This document shows positions 1 to 5,312 of a stretch of 5,312 nt of DNA, piece after piece. Both the position numbers and the translations under genes were made by a program. Numbering within the stretch: position 1 is the stretch's first letter; the number at the start of each line of letters is the position of its first letter. Source of the stretch: Thermoflexales bacterium (GTDB lineage Bacteria; Chloroflexota; Anaerolineae; Fen-1058); contig JAFGFO010000177.1 in the NCBI GenBank assembly GCA_016931085.1, positions 1 through 5,312 of the forward strand, written 5' to 3'. Under the pieces are notes generated by a model. That model was given only the letters and a program-made list of their open reading frames with translations. It was not told the DNA's origin and ran no database searches.

Positions 1-1
1 G

Positions 2-490
2 ATGCTGCCGTACCAGATCCTGGTTATCCCCCAGTACATTGTGTTTAACAAGCTGGGCTGGATCAACAGCTACAAGCCGCTGCTCATCCCCCGTTTTTTC
101 GGCAATCCCTTTTTTATCTTTCTGATCATGCAGTTTATGCGCGGTATACCGACGGAACTGATCGAAGCAGCCGAGATCGACGGCTGCAGCAAGATTGGCA
201 TATTCTTCCGGATCATGCTGCCGTTGATCCAGCCAGCCTTGATCACAGCCGCCATTTTTTCCTTTTATTGGACCTGGGAGGATTTTTTCGGCCCCTTGAT
301 CTACCTGACCGATCCCAAACTCTACACCGTTTCGCTGGCGATCAGGGCTTTTTCTGACGCGAGTGGTGACACAGATTGGGGGGCGATTTTTGCCATGTCG
401 AGCCTGTCATTGGTGCCGGTGTTTGCCATATTCATCGCCTTTCAAAAATACCTGGTTGAAGGGATCAGCACCACGGGGCTTAAAGGCTAA
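2..490 (+). CDS. Carbohydrate ABC transporter permease, MalG type (5'-truncated by window edge)
   Basis: This is the C-terminal part of an inner-membrane permease of a binding-protein-dependent sugar importer of the MalG/LacG/UgpE group (binding-protein-dependent transport inner membrane component family). The visible 162 residues carry the EAA loop that docks on the ATPase: E55-A-A, D60-G61, then I71-M-L-P74 and P78. Hydrophobic segments lie at about 37-46, 80-100 and 128-148. The family's typical C-terminus is present, ending [11 protein letters not shown] before TAA at 488-490. Family members are usually about 270-300 residues, so roughly 110-140 N-terminal residues lie upstream; the ATG at position 2 is most likely an internal methionine. 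The substrate cannot be read from the sequence. The adjacent glycoside hydrolase and rhamnose mutarotase suggest a rhamnose-containing oligosaccharide or other plant/polysaccharide glycoside (inference). A companion permease and binding protein would be expected upstream. Confidence 0.93.
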   Translation: MLPYQILVIPQYIVFNKLGWINSYKPLLIPRFFGNPFFIFLIMQFMRGIPTELIEAAEIDGCSKIGIFFRIMLPLIQPALITAAIFSFYWTWEDFFGPLIYLTDPKLYTVSLAIRAFSDASGDTDWGAIFAMSSLSLVPVFAIFIAFQKYLVEGISTTGLKG

Positions 491-2382
491 ACGCGCCTAG
501 AACTCCCGCCTCTTCTAGCTTTGCACAAGGGGGCAGCTATCAAGATCACCTGCAGCGTATGACCAGCTAAGCGCACGAGCCGGGATTGAGGTAACTCGGC
601 CATCTGGCCAGTGAAGGGATCGAACAGCGCGCCATTTCTTAATGGCACGTCGCCAGGAATGTGAAGATCAATCGCGACCTCTACGGGTGTCTTGGCTTCG
701 TTGAAAACAAGGTAGTAGTGAAAGCCACCCTTCCAGGTGTGCCGGACTCGCAAAGAGGGCGTGGCTGGCACGACACAGATATCGCGTGGGACGAGCCTGT
801 CGATACAATCCACGAGCCAGTCACCCGGCGTGTCTTCCGTGCAGCGGATGATTCGCCCTGATCTCTCAAACGGCTCCAGGGCAACCATGGTTGCAGGCTC
901 AGGGTCGTGCTCCACAATCAACGCACGGTAGGACATGCCGGCGATATGGATACCCTCGCGATCGATCGTGGCACGATCGATCAGGTCGCGTTCCTCCACG
1001 TAGTTAAAGTCCCGCTGGTGACAAAAGCAAGTTTTTGCCGAGCGCCAGGGCAAATAGTCAGATCTGCCGAGGATGGCAAGTTTGCAGATATGAACGCAGT
1101 CTGTGTTCAGCCAACTGAGACGACGGCAAGCGTCAGCGTATTGGGAGTAGCGTTCCCACCAGAGGCTGTTCGGGCCAACATCCGGAGGCCGCTCGTCACG
1201 GCGTGGGCCGCGAATCGAGTAGTAAAACGCGTGGGGGCAAAGCAAATTAGTCCCCCGAACAAAACACCAATGAGCCAGCCAACACATCTCTTCCCACGTC
1301 AACTCGTGGCCATAAGCACCACAGCACTCGTTGATGTTCCGTTTCCGCCCGGCGTGAATCATGGCAGATGAGGCACACTTGGCCTGGGTCGACTCGGGCC
1401 CTTCAAGGGCCGAAGGGTGATCGGGCAGAACCCAGCGCCAGACTGTGTCTTGGCCTGGCATGTGAAAGTATCTCAGAGCGCCGATGTCATCTCCCTTGTG
1501 TGGATGGCCGGTGAGCGGCAGGCCATTTTGCTCGCACCAGGCAAAGAGCTGGCTGTAGTAAGTCTCTTCCAAACGCACGTGCACGGCACGCTCGTAATCT
1601 CGGCGGAAGCGTTGCGCGTCCGGCTCGTCGTCGTACCACAGGGCCGGCAGGTGTGGGATAAAGTCATAGCCGAGAATCCTGTTGATGTGCTCCAGGATGC
1701 CCGTAGTGCCTGGATACACGTCACGCTCGCGGCATCTCCCCAGCAGTCCGGGTTCGTCGGTAAAGATGGCCAGGATGGTATCTCCAAAGTACTCGGCAAA
1801 ATGCTCGGCAAAGCCGTCGTAGACCAGCCGGATAAATGTGGCTACCGCGGCCGGATTCAAGAGATCAGCCGCAGGGGGCTCCTCCTCGGCTGGGCCTTCG
1901 CCTACGTAGTGAATCCCCCGGATGACGCTGTCAGCTTTGCGATCGATAATAGCAATCAGGCTTCCGTCATGGCGCGGGACGATGGCAAGCAAATTCTCGC
2001 CAGCCTTCAAGCTCAATCCCTCTTGGCCTGCCAGATCGATTTTCGCCAGGCACCGGCACGCAAAGTCGGGATTCGCCGCTACCACCTGCCCACACGAAGA
2101 ACCCGATGGGTACATCCCTTCATCATAGAGCACCACAACCATGCCACGCCGGCGTGCCTCCTCAATAGCCAGCCGGTAGAAACGCAGCAGAGCTTGCGAC
2201 ATCCAGCCCAATTCACGCGGCAGGCCAACACGGGGATGGATGACAAAGCCATACACGCCGTGTCGTTCGAAATCACGGATTTGTTCGACGATTTCGCCCT
2301 CGTCCAGCGCATCGTTCCAGAACCAAAACGGCATCACGCTGAACTCACGTGGCGGGTCAAGCAGCTTGACTGGCAGATTCAT
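487..2382 (-). CDS. Cytoplasmic TIM-barrel glycoside hydrolase, GH106 (alpha-L-rhamnosidase)-like
   Basis: A 631-residue protein that I place near the GH106 alpha-L-rhamnosidase-like hydrolases; the exact family is uncertain. With Met at 2382 as residue 1, the N-terminus has a PFWFWN motif (18-23), IHPRVG (48-53) and YDEGMYPSG (86-94), typical strand ends of such a barrel. Acidic catalytic candidates are E210 in FTDEPG and E352 in NECCGAYG. A conserved block follows at about 377-401 ([16 protein letters not shown], then RDERPPD). The C-terminus (about 550-620; [15 protein letters not shown]) looks like the beta-sandwich that closes these enzymes. There is no signal peptide or membrane segment, so it should act on imported oligosaccharides. 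It is short for GH106, whose members often exceed 900 residues. The frame is open back to a TTG at 2406, but I chose ATG 2382: AAAGGA lies 8 nt upstream, and the predicted transcript starts near 2399, downstream of the TTG. ATG 2388 would be only 2 nt from that site. Divergent rhaM supports a rhamnoside substrate. Confidence 0.8.
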   Translation of the reverse strand: MNLPVKLLDPPREFSVMPFWFWNDALDEGEIVEQIRDFERHGVYGFVIHPRVGLPRELGWMSQALLRFYRLAIEEARRRGMVVVLYDEGMYPSGSSCGQVVAANPDFACRCLAKIDLAGQEGLSLKAGENLLAIVPRHDGSLIAIIDRKADSVIRGIHYVGEGPAEEEPPAADLLNPAAVATFIRLVYDGFAEHFAEYFGDTILAIFTDEPGLLGRCRERDVYPGTTGILEHINRILGYDFIPHLPALWYDDEPDAQRFRRDYERAVHVRLEETYYSQLFAWCEQNGLPLTGHPHKGDDIGALRYFHMPGQDTVWRWVLPDHPSALEGPESTQAKCASSAMIHAGRKRNINECCGAYGHELTWEEMCWLAHWCFVRGTNLLCPHAFYYSIRGPRRDERPPDVGPNSLWWERYSQYADACRRLSWLNTDCVHICKLAILGRSDYLPWRSAKTCFCHQRDFNYVEERDLIDRATIDREGIHIAGMSYRALIVEHDPEPATMVALEPFERSGRIIRCTEDTPGDWLVDCIDRLVPRDICVVPATPSLRVRHTWKGGFHYYLVFNEAKTPVEVAIDLHIPGDVPLRNGALFDPFTGQMAELPQSRLVRLAGHTLQVILIAAPLCKARRGGSSRRV

Positions 2383-2390
2383 GCGCATAG

Positions 2391-2396
2391 TCCTTT
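2391..2396 (-). promoter_or_regulatory. Shine-Dalgarno site that decides the hydrolase start
   Basis: On the - strand AAAGGA is followed by 8 nt and then ATG at 2382. The other in-frame starts fit worse: ATG at 2388 is only 2 nt from this site, and TTG at 2404-2406 lies within the predicted -10 region, so it would not be in the transcript. Confidence 0.65.
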
Positions 2397-2405
2397 CACG
2401 AAGCA

Positions 2406-2434
2406 ATTATACACCAAGGTCGGCATTTTGACAG
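2406..2434 (-). promoter_or_regulatory. Sigma-70-like promoter of the glycoside hydrolase gene
   Basis: Read on the - strand, CTGTCA (2434-2429; 4 of 6 matches to TTGACA) is followed by a 17-nt spacer and a perfect TATAAT (2411-2406). The predicted +1 is G at 2399, giving a 17-nt leader that holds AAAGGA before ATG 2382. Its -35 box overlaps that of the divergent rhaM promoter by five base pairs (2429-2433). No operator palindrome stands out, so the mode of control is not visible. Confidence 0.65.
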
Positions 2435-2456
2435 TTGATATAGAATGTGATAAGAT
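2428..2456 (+). promoter_or_regulatory. Sigma-70-like promoter of rhaM, predicted leaderless start
   Basis: A perfect TTGACA (2428-2433), a 17-nt spacer and TAAGAT (2451-2456; 4 of 6 matches to TATAAT) are seen, with a TG one base before the -10 box (2448-2449), i.e. an extended -10. Counting the last -10 base as -7 places +1 at A2463, exactly the A of the rhaM ATG. No Shine-Dalgarno-like purine run lies in the preceding 20 nt. Transcription and translation would then begin at the same base. Confidence 0.7.
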
Positions 2457-2462
2457 GCTCTC

Positions 2463-2783
2463 ATGAAACGCATCGGATTCCTGCTCAAGGTGAAAGAGAA
2501 CAAGATCAAAGAGTACAAAGAACGCCACAAGGCTGTGTGGCCCGAGATGCTCGATGCGCTGCGGCGGACCGGCTGGCACAACTACTCGCTCTTCCTGCGG
2601 GAAGACGGCCTGCTCTTTGGCTACTTTGAGGCGACAGAGGACTTTCAGGCCGCCCTGGACGGTATGGCCCAAGAGGAGGTCAATGCACGCTGGCAAGAGT
2701 TTATGGCGCCCTTTTTCGAAGGGACAGGCGACCATGCCGACAAGATGATGGTGGAATTGGAAGAAGTATTCCACCTCGACTGA
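2463..2783 (+). CDS. rhaM: L-rhamnose mutarotase
   Basis: A 106-residue protein of the RhaM (formerly YiiL) family, which interconverts the alpha and beta anomers of L-rhamnose in the cytoplasm as part of rhamnose catabolism. Aligned by eye with the E. coli protein (104 residues), the start is collinear: Y18 and H22, the reported active-site residues, fall at the same numbers, within EYKERHKAVWPE here. The HNY motif is at 39-41, W77 in ARW aligns with the E. coli active-site tryptophan (W76), and the C-terminus ELEEVFHLD matches the family ending LQEVFYLP. The length is normal, with no truncation. ATG 2463 is secure because an in-frame TAA at 2451-2453 closes the frame upstream. It is divergent from the hydrolase gene across an 80-bp spacer and lies 229 bp before the sensor gene. 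Mutarotation is useful next to an alpha-rhamnosidase because hydrolysis releases one anomer first. Confidence 0.95.
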   Translation: MKRIGFLLKVKENKIKEYKERHKAVWPEMLDALRRTGWHNYSLFLREDGLLFGYFEATEDFQAALDGMAQEEVNARWQEFMAPFFEGTGDHADKMMVELEEVFHLD

Positions 2784-2798
2784 GGAATCACGCCCGAT

Positions 2799-2831
2799 AG
2801 ACCCTAAAGGTCTTTAAGACCTTTAGGGTCT
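2799..2831. repeat. 33-bp near-perfect palindrome after rhaM; possible terminator
   Basis: Two 16-nt arms (AGACCCTAAAGGTCTT and its exact complement) flank a single central T at 2815. It starts 16 nt after the rhaM stop, where a transcription end or mRNA-stabilising hairpin would be expected. No T-run follows on either strand, so it is not a canonical intrinsic terminator. Its arm core CCCTAAAGGTC matches 9 of 11 positions of the core in the palindrome at 2924-2952, so both may belong to one family of dispersed intergenic palindromes. Confidence 0.85.
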
Positions 2832-2894
2832 GAAAGCTCACCAGGCATCTTGCTGCGATTTCACCCCCAAGTGAAGTACACTCTGCCTAACAGG

Positions 2895-2976
2895 TTGTCG
2901 GAGAGACATCTCGCTGAGACTATCTTCCCGAAAGCTCAGAGCTTTCGGGAAGGTGAAAAAGCATTCTCTCCGACAA
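2895..2976. repeat. Nested inverted-repeat element, 82 bp
   Basis: Perfect 12-bp inverted arms, TTGTCGGAGAGA (2895-2906) and TCTCTCCGACAA (2965-2976), enclose a second palindrome (2924-2952). As RNA or single-stranded DNA it would fold into a long interrupted hairpin. A short CCTA occurs just outside each arm (2886-2889 and 2980-2983), which could be a target duplication or chance. The layout resembles a small non-coding palindromic unit or MITE-like element. It ends 24 nt before the ribosome binding site of the sensor gene, so it could also influence that gene's leader. Confidence 0.75.
2924..2952. repeat. 29-bp inner palindrome of the nested element
   Basis: CTTCCCGAAAGCTC and its exact complement flank a single central A at 2938. 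The left half shares the 9-mer GAAAGCTCA with a copy just after the first palindrome (2832-2840). No T-run follows, so terminator function is doubtful; the downstream GGTGAAAAAGC is A-rich on the + strand and would give a short T-run only on the - strand, before the hairpin. Confidence 0.8.
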
Positions 2977-3000
2977 GTTCCTAGGGACGGATCGACTTTT

Positions 3001-3006
3001 GGAGGT
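3001..3006 (+). promoter_or_regulatory. Strong Shine-Dalgarno site of the sensor gene
   Basis: GGAGGT lies 6 nt upstream of GTG at 3013 and decides this start over the in-frame ATG at 3064, which has no comparable site (its upstream sequence is GATCACAGGCT). No convincing -35/-10 pair was seen in 2784-3000, so the promoter of this gene is not identified. Confidence 0.8.
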
Positions 3007-3012
3007 CACCCC

Positions 3013-5312
3013 GTGATCAACAACGAAGGCCCAAGTCAAGTCGCGCATACCAGATCACAGGCTATGCGCCTGACCATCGGCTACTTGACACCAGCCATCC
3101 ACGACGCCAGCCAGCCCCAATGGGCCGGCGTAGTCGATGCGGCCAAGAAGCACGGTGTGAATTTGATCTGCGTCCCCGGGCAAAGCCTGCACTATCCTCA
3201 AGAGTTCTCCACGCCAGCCAACATCCTCTACGAGCTGGTCAACGCACAGAACGTTGATGGCGTGATCAGTTGGGCTTCCTCGATAGGCAATTATGTCAAC
3301 GATGACGAGCTAAGAACCTTTCACACGCGCTATCACCCTTTGCCGGTGGTGACCCTGGGCAGAAGGGTGGACGACAACATCCCCTATCTGGTGATGGATA
3401 GCTACGTAGGCATGCGTGAAGCCATCGTTCACCTTATCCAAGTTCACGGCTACCGCCGCCTGGTCTTTATCCGCGGACCAGAGAATCATCTCTATGCGCA
3501 GGAGCGGTATCGCGCCTACACCGACACGCTAGAGGCGTATGGCATACCCCTTGACCCAGAGCTCGTCAGCCCGTACTGTTACTGGGAATCCCATTTTGGC
3601 GCGGAGGCCATGCGTCTGCTGCTCGACGAACGAGGGCTGCGCCCACAACTTGACTTTGAGGCCATCGTGTCAGCCAACGACCACTTGCTTCTCGGCGTGC
3701 TCGAGACCTTGCAATCGCGCGGGATACGGGTGCCTGGGGAGGTGGCCGTTGTGGGTTTCGACGACATCACGCTGGCCAGGACGAGCATGCCGCCTTTCAC
3801 ATCAGTGGCAGCGCCCTTCTACGAGATGGGCCATCGAGCCGTCGAGATGCTTTTGGCCATGATCGAGGGCGAGCGAGTCCCCATGAAAACGACCGTGCCC
3901 GCCAAGTTGGTCGTGCGCCAGTCGTGCGGCTGCTTGGACCCGGCCGTCGTGCAAGCTGCGGCGGTGGCAGCGGTCGACGGCGATCGCCGCGATCGCAGCA
4001 GTCGCACGGTGAGTCAGCCCGATTTCAAGACCATCCTGGCCGCCCGGCGAAAAGACATCCTCGACAAGATGGTGCAAGCAGCCGGGATGCCAATCGAGGG
4101 CCAGGCCCTCGCCTGGGCGGGGCAACTGCTGGATGCGCTGTGTGGCACGTTGAGCGGGGAGGCAACGCGCACCTTTTTGTCAACCCTGGATGATATCTTG
4201 CGCCAGGTGAGGGTAGCCAATGGCGACGTGTCCGCCTGGCAGAACGTACTCTCCGCGCTGCGCCACCAGGCGCTACCCTATCTTGAAGACAAGGAAGCGC
4301 TGCAAATCGAGGACCTGTGGGGACAGGCCCGCGTGCTCACCGGCGAGGCCGCACAGCGGGCCCAGGCGCACCAGACGCTGCAGGCCATACAACAAGCCCA
4401 GGCGCTGCGTGAGATTAGCCTCTCGCTGATCGTCGCGTTTGACATAAAAGAACTCATGGATGTACTGGCACAAGGCTTGCCACGTCTGGGCATGCCCAGT
4501 TGCTATCTCTCCTTGTACGAGAATCCCCAAGCCTACCAGTATCCACAGTCAATCCCTGCCTGGTCGCGACTGGCGCTAGCCTACAACGAGCAGGGATGCG
4601 CTGAGTTGGAAGGACAAGCTTTTCCGTCCCGCCAGTTGGTGCCGCGGGAGCTGTGGTCGCAGAAGGGCAGCCGGTCCGATCGACCGCGCAGCTTTGTGGT
4701 CGAGCCGCTCTATTTCCAAAAGGACCAGATTGGCCTTGTGCTGTTCGAGGTAGGCCCGCGGGAGGGAACGGTGTACGATGCGCTGCGCGGCCAGATCAGC
4801 AGCGCGCTGAAGGGAGCGTTGCTGGTGCAACAGGTGCAGGAGCGCTCGGCCGCACTGGTGCGACAGCAGTATATCCTCGACACCTTTATGGCGAACGTGC
4901 CGGACAGCATCTATTTCAAGGACCGCGACAGCCGGATTACGCATGCTAACCCGGCGCACGCCCGCGGCCTTGGCTTGCAGGATGTAGCTGATGAAATCGG
5001 CAAGACGGACTTTGATTTCTTCCCGGAGGAGCAGGCTCGGATCAAATACGAACTAGAGCAGGAAATCATTCACACGGGTCAGCCCATCCTGGCGATGGAA
5101 GAGCCTTGTGCTCAGAGGCGTTGGGTGCTCACAACCAAGATGCCGCTGCGCGACGAGAAGGGGGAGATCGTTGGCACGTTTGGCATCTCGCGCGATATCA
5201 CCGAGTTGAAACGGATGCAAGAGACGCTGGAAAAGGCCAACGTGGAAATCAGCACGCTCAACGAGCGTCTCAAGGCAGAGAACGTGCGCATGGAGGCCGA
5301 GCTGGACGTCAC
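3013..5312 (+). CDS. LacI-type sugar-binding/GAF-like/PAS signalling protein (3'-truncated by window edge)
   Basis: The frame is open from GTG 3013 to the window end (766 residues visible, no stop). Residues ~20-308 form a LacI/GalR-type periplasmic-binding-like sensor: LTIGYLTP at the first strand, HGYRRLVFIRGP (145-156), SANDHLLLG (220-228), RVPGEVAVVGFDD (239-251), and PPFTSV (260-265). The usual N-terminal helix-turn-helix is absent, with only about 18 residues before the fold. A helical linker follows (~335-465), then a divergent GAF-like module (~465-610) with VEPLYFQKDQIGLVLFEVGPREG and ISSALKGALL. A PAS/PAC domain covers ~617-735 (IYFKDRDSRITHANPA to GTFGISRDITE), then a coiled coil (~731-764). 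The visible end, LNERLKAENVRMEAELDVT, resembles the lead-in to SpoIIE/PP2C phosphatase domains; a cyclase, GGDEF or kinase output is also possible. No signal peptide or membrane helix is seen, so it is a cytoplasmic sensor, perhaps of rhamnose or a metabolite. Confidence 0.9.
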   Translation, partial: MINNEGPSQVAHTRSQAMRLTIGYLTPAIHDASQPQWAGVVDAAKKHGVNLICVPGQSLHYPQEFSTPANILYELVNAQNVDGVISWASSIGNYVNDDELRTFHTRYHPLPVVTLGRRVDDNIPYLVMDSYVGMREAIVHLIQVHGYRRLVFIRGPENHLYAQERYRAYTDTLEAYGIPLDPELVSPYCYWESHFGAEAMRLLLDERGLRPQLDFEAIVSANDHLLLGVLETLQSRGIRVPGEVAVVGFDDITLARTSMPPFTSVAAPFYEMGHRAVEMLLAMIEGERVPMKTTVPAKLVVRQSCGCLDPAVVQAAAVAAVDGDRRDRSSRTVSQPDFKTILAARRKDILDKMVQAAGMPIEGQALAWAGQLLDALCGTLSGEATRTFLSTLDDILRQVRVANGDVSAWQNVLSALRHQALPYLEDKEALQIEDLWGQARVLTGEAAQRAQAHQTLQAIQQAQALREISLSLIVAFDIKELMDVLAQGLPRLGMPSCYLSLYENPQAYQYPQSIPAWSRLALAYNEQGCAELEGQAFPSRQLVPRELWSQKGSRSDRPRSFVVEPLYFQKDQIGLVLFEVGPREGTVYDALRGQISSALKGALLVQQVQERSAALVRQQYILDTFMANVPDSIYFKDRDSRITHANPAHARGLGLQDVADEIGKTDFDFFPEEQARIKYELEQEIIHTGQPILAMEEPCAQRRWVLTTKMPLRDEKGEIVGTFGISRDITELKRMQETLEKANVEISTLNERLKAENVRMEAELDV

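Noticed and set aside
907..1371. + strand open frame of 154 codons within the hydrolase region
   Set aside because: Antisense to conserved hydrolase motifs, with no family resemblance; a shadow of the real gene.
2404..2406. TTG as start of the hydrolase
   Set aside because: It falls in the predicted -10 region, upstream of the expected transcript start, and no ribosome binding site fits it; ATG 2382 with AAAGGA 8 nt upstream is better.
1417..2466. Long + strand open frame (349 codons) opposite the hydrolase gene
   Set aside because: It lies antisense to a convincing hydrolase, has no recognisable domain and no ribosome binding site that I can see, and its end runs across the divergent promoters into the rhaM start codon. 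It is best explained by low stop density opposite the coding strand.
2379..2774. - strand open frame covering rhaM
   Set aside because: Exactly opposite a clear RhaM with family-conserved residues; nothing in its translation is recognisable.
2850..2882. Possible promoter for the sensor gene (TTGCTG ... TACACT)
   Set aside because: Only 3 of 6 and 4 of 6 matches, with a 21-nt spacer; not better than chance.
2784..3012. tRNA, small RNA gene or CRISPR array in the gap between rhaM and the sensor gene
   Set aside because: No cloverleaf, no regularly spaced direct repeats and no small ORF with a ribosome binding site; the only structure is the palindromes already listed.
3802..4125. Several short open frames on both strands between 3500 and 5000
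   Set aside because: All lie inside the continuous sensor frame starting at 3013, whose domains are recognisable throughout; the short frames are by-products.

Overview
The window shows a carbohydrate-utilisation locus with an L-rhamnose theme. It is probably from a Chloroflexota-type bacterium (Anaerolineae or a relative). That placement is an inference: it rests on moderately GC-rich coding DNA, a MalG-type ABC sugar transporter, a LacI-type binding domain fused to GAF-like and PAS signalling modules, and perfect intergenic palindromes. No taxonomic marker gene is present.

Layout. Positions 1-490 hold the 3' part of a sugar ABC transporter permease on the + strand. It meets, tail to tail, a glycoside hydrolase on the - strand (487-2382); the two stop codons overlap. 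An 80-bp divergent spacer (2383-2462) carries two back-to-back sigma-70-like promoters whose -35 boxes overlap. From this spacer the hydrolase is read leftward and an L-rhamnose mutarotase gene (rhaM, 2463-2783) rightward, the latter apparently as a leaderless mRNA. Next comes a 229-bp gap (2784-3012) with one near-perfect palindrome and a nested inverted-repeat element. A large multidomain sensor gene then starts at a GTG at 3013 and is still open at the window end (766 residues visible).

How the parts may work together (inference). The permease imports an oligosaccharide. The hydrolase has no signal peptide, so it would release sugar, plausibly L-rhamnose, in the cytoplasm. RhaM would interconvert the anomers so that the sugar can enter catabolism. 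The sensor has a LacI-type ligand-binding fold but no DNA-binding domain and no membrane segment, so it would read a cytoplasmic sugar or metabolite. It probably signals through an output domain beyond the window; the sequence leading out resembles the approach to a SpoIIE/PP2C phosphatase domain.

The most noteworthy points are the overlapping divergent promoters with a leaderless rhaM, the DNA-binding-free sugar sensor, and the related palindromes between rhaM and the sensor gene.
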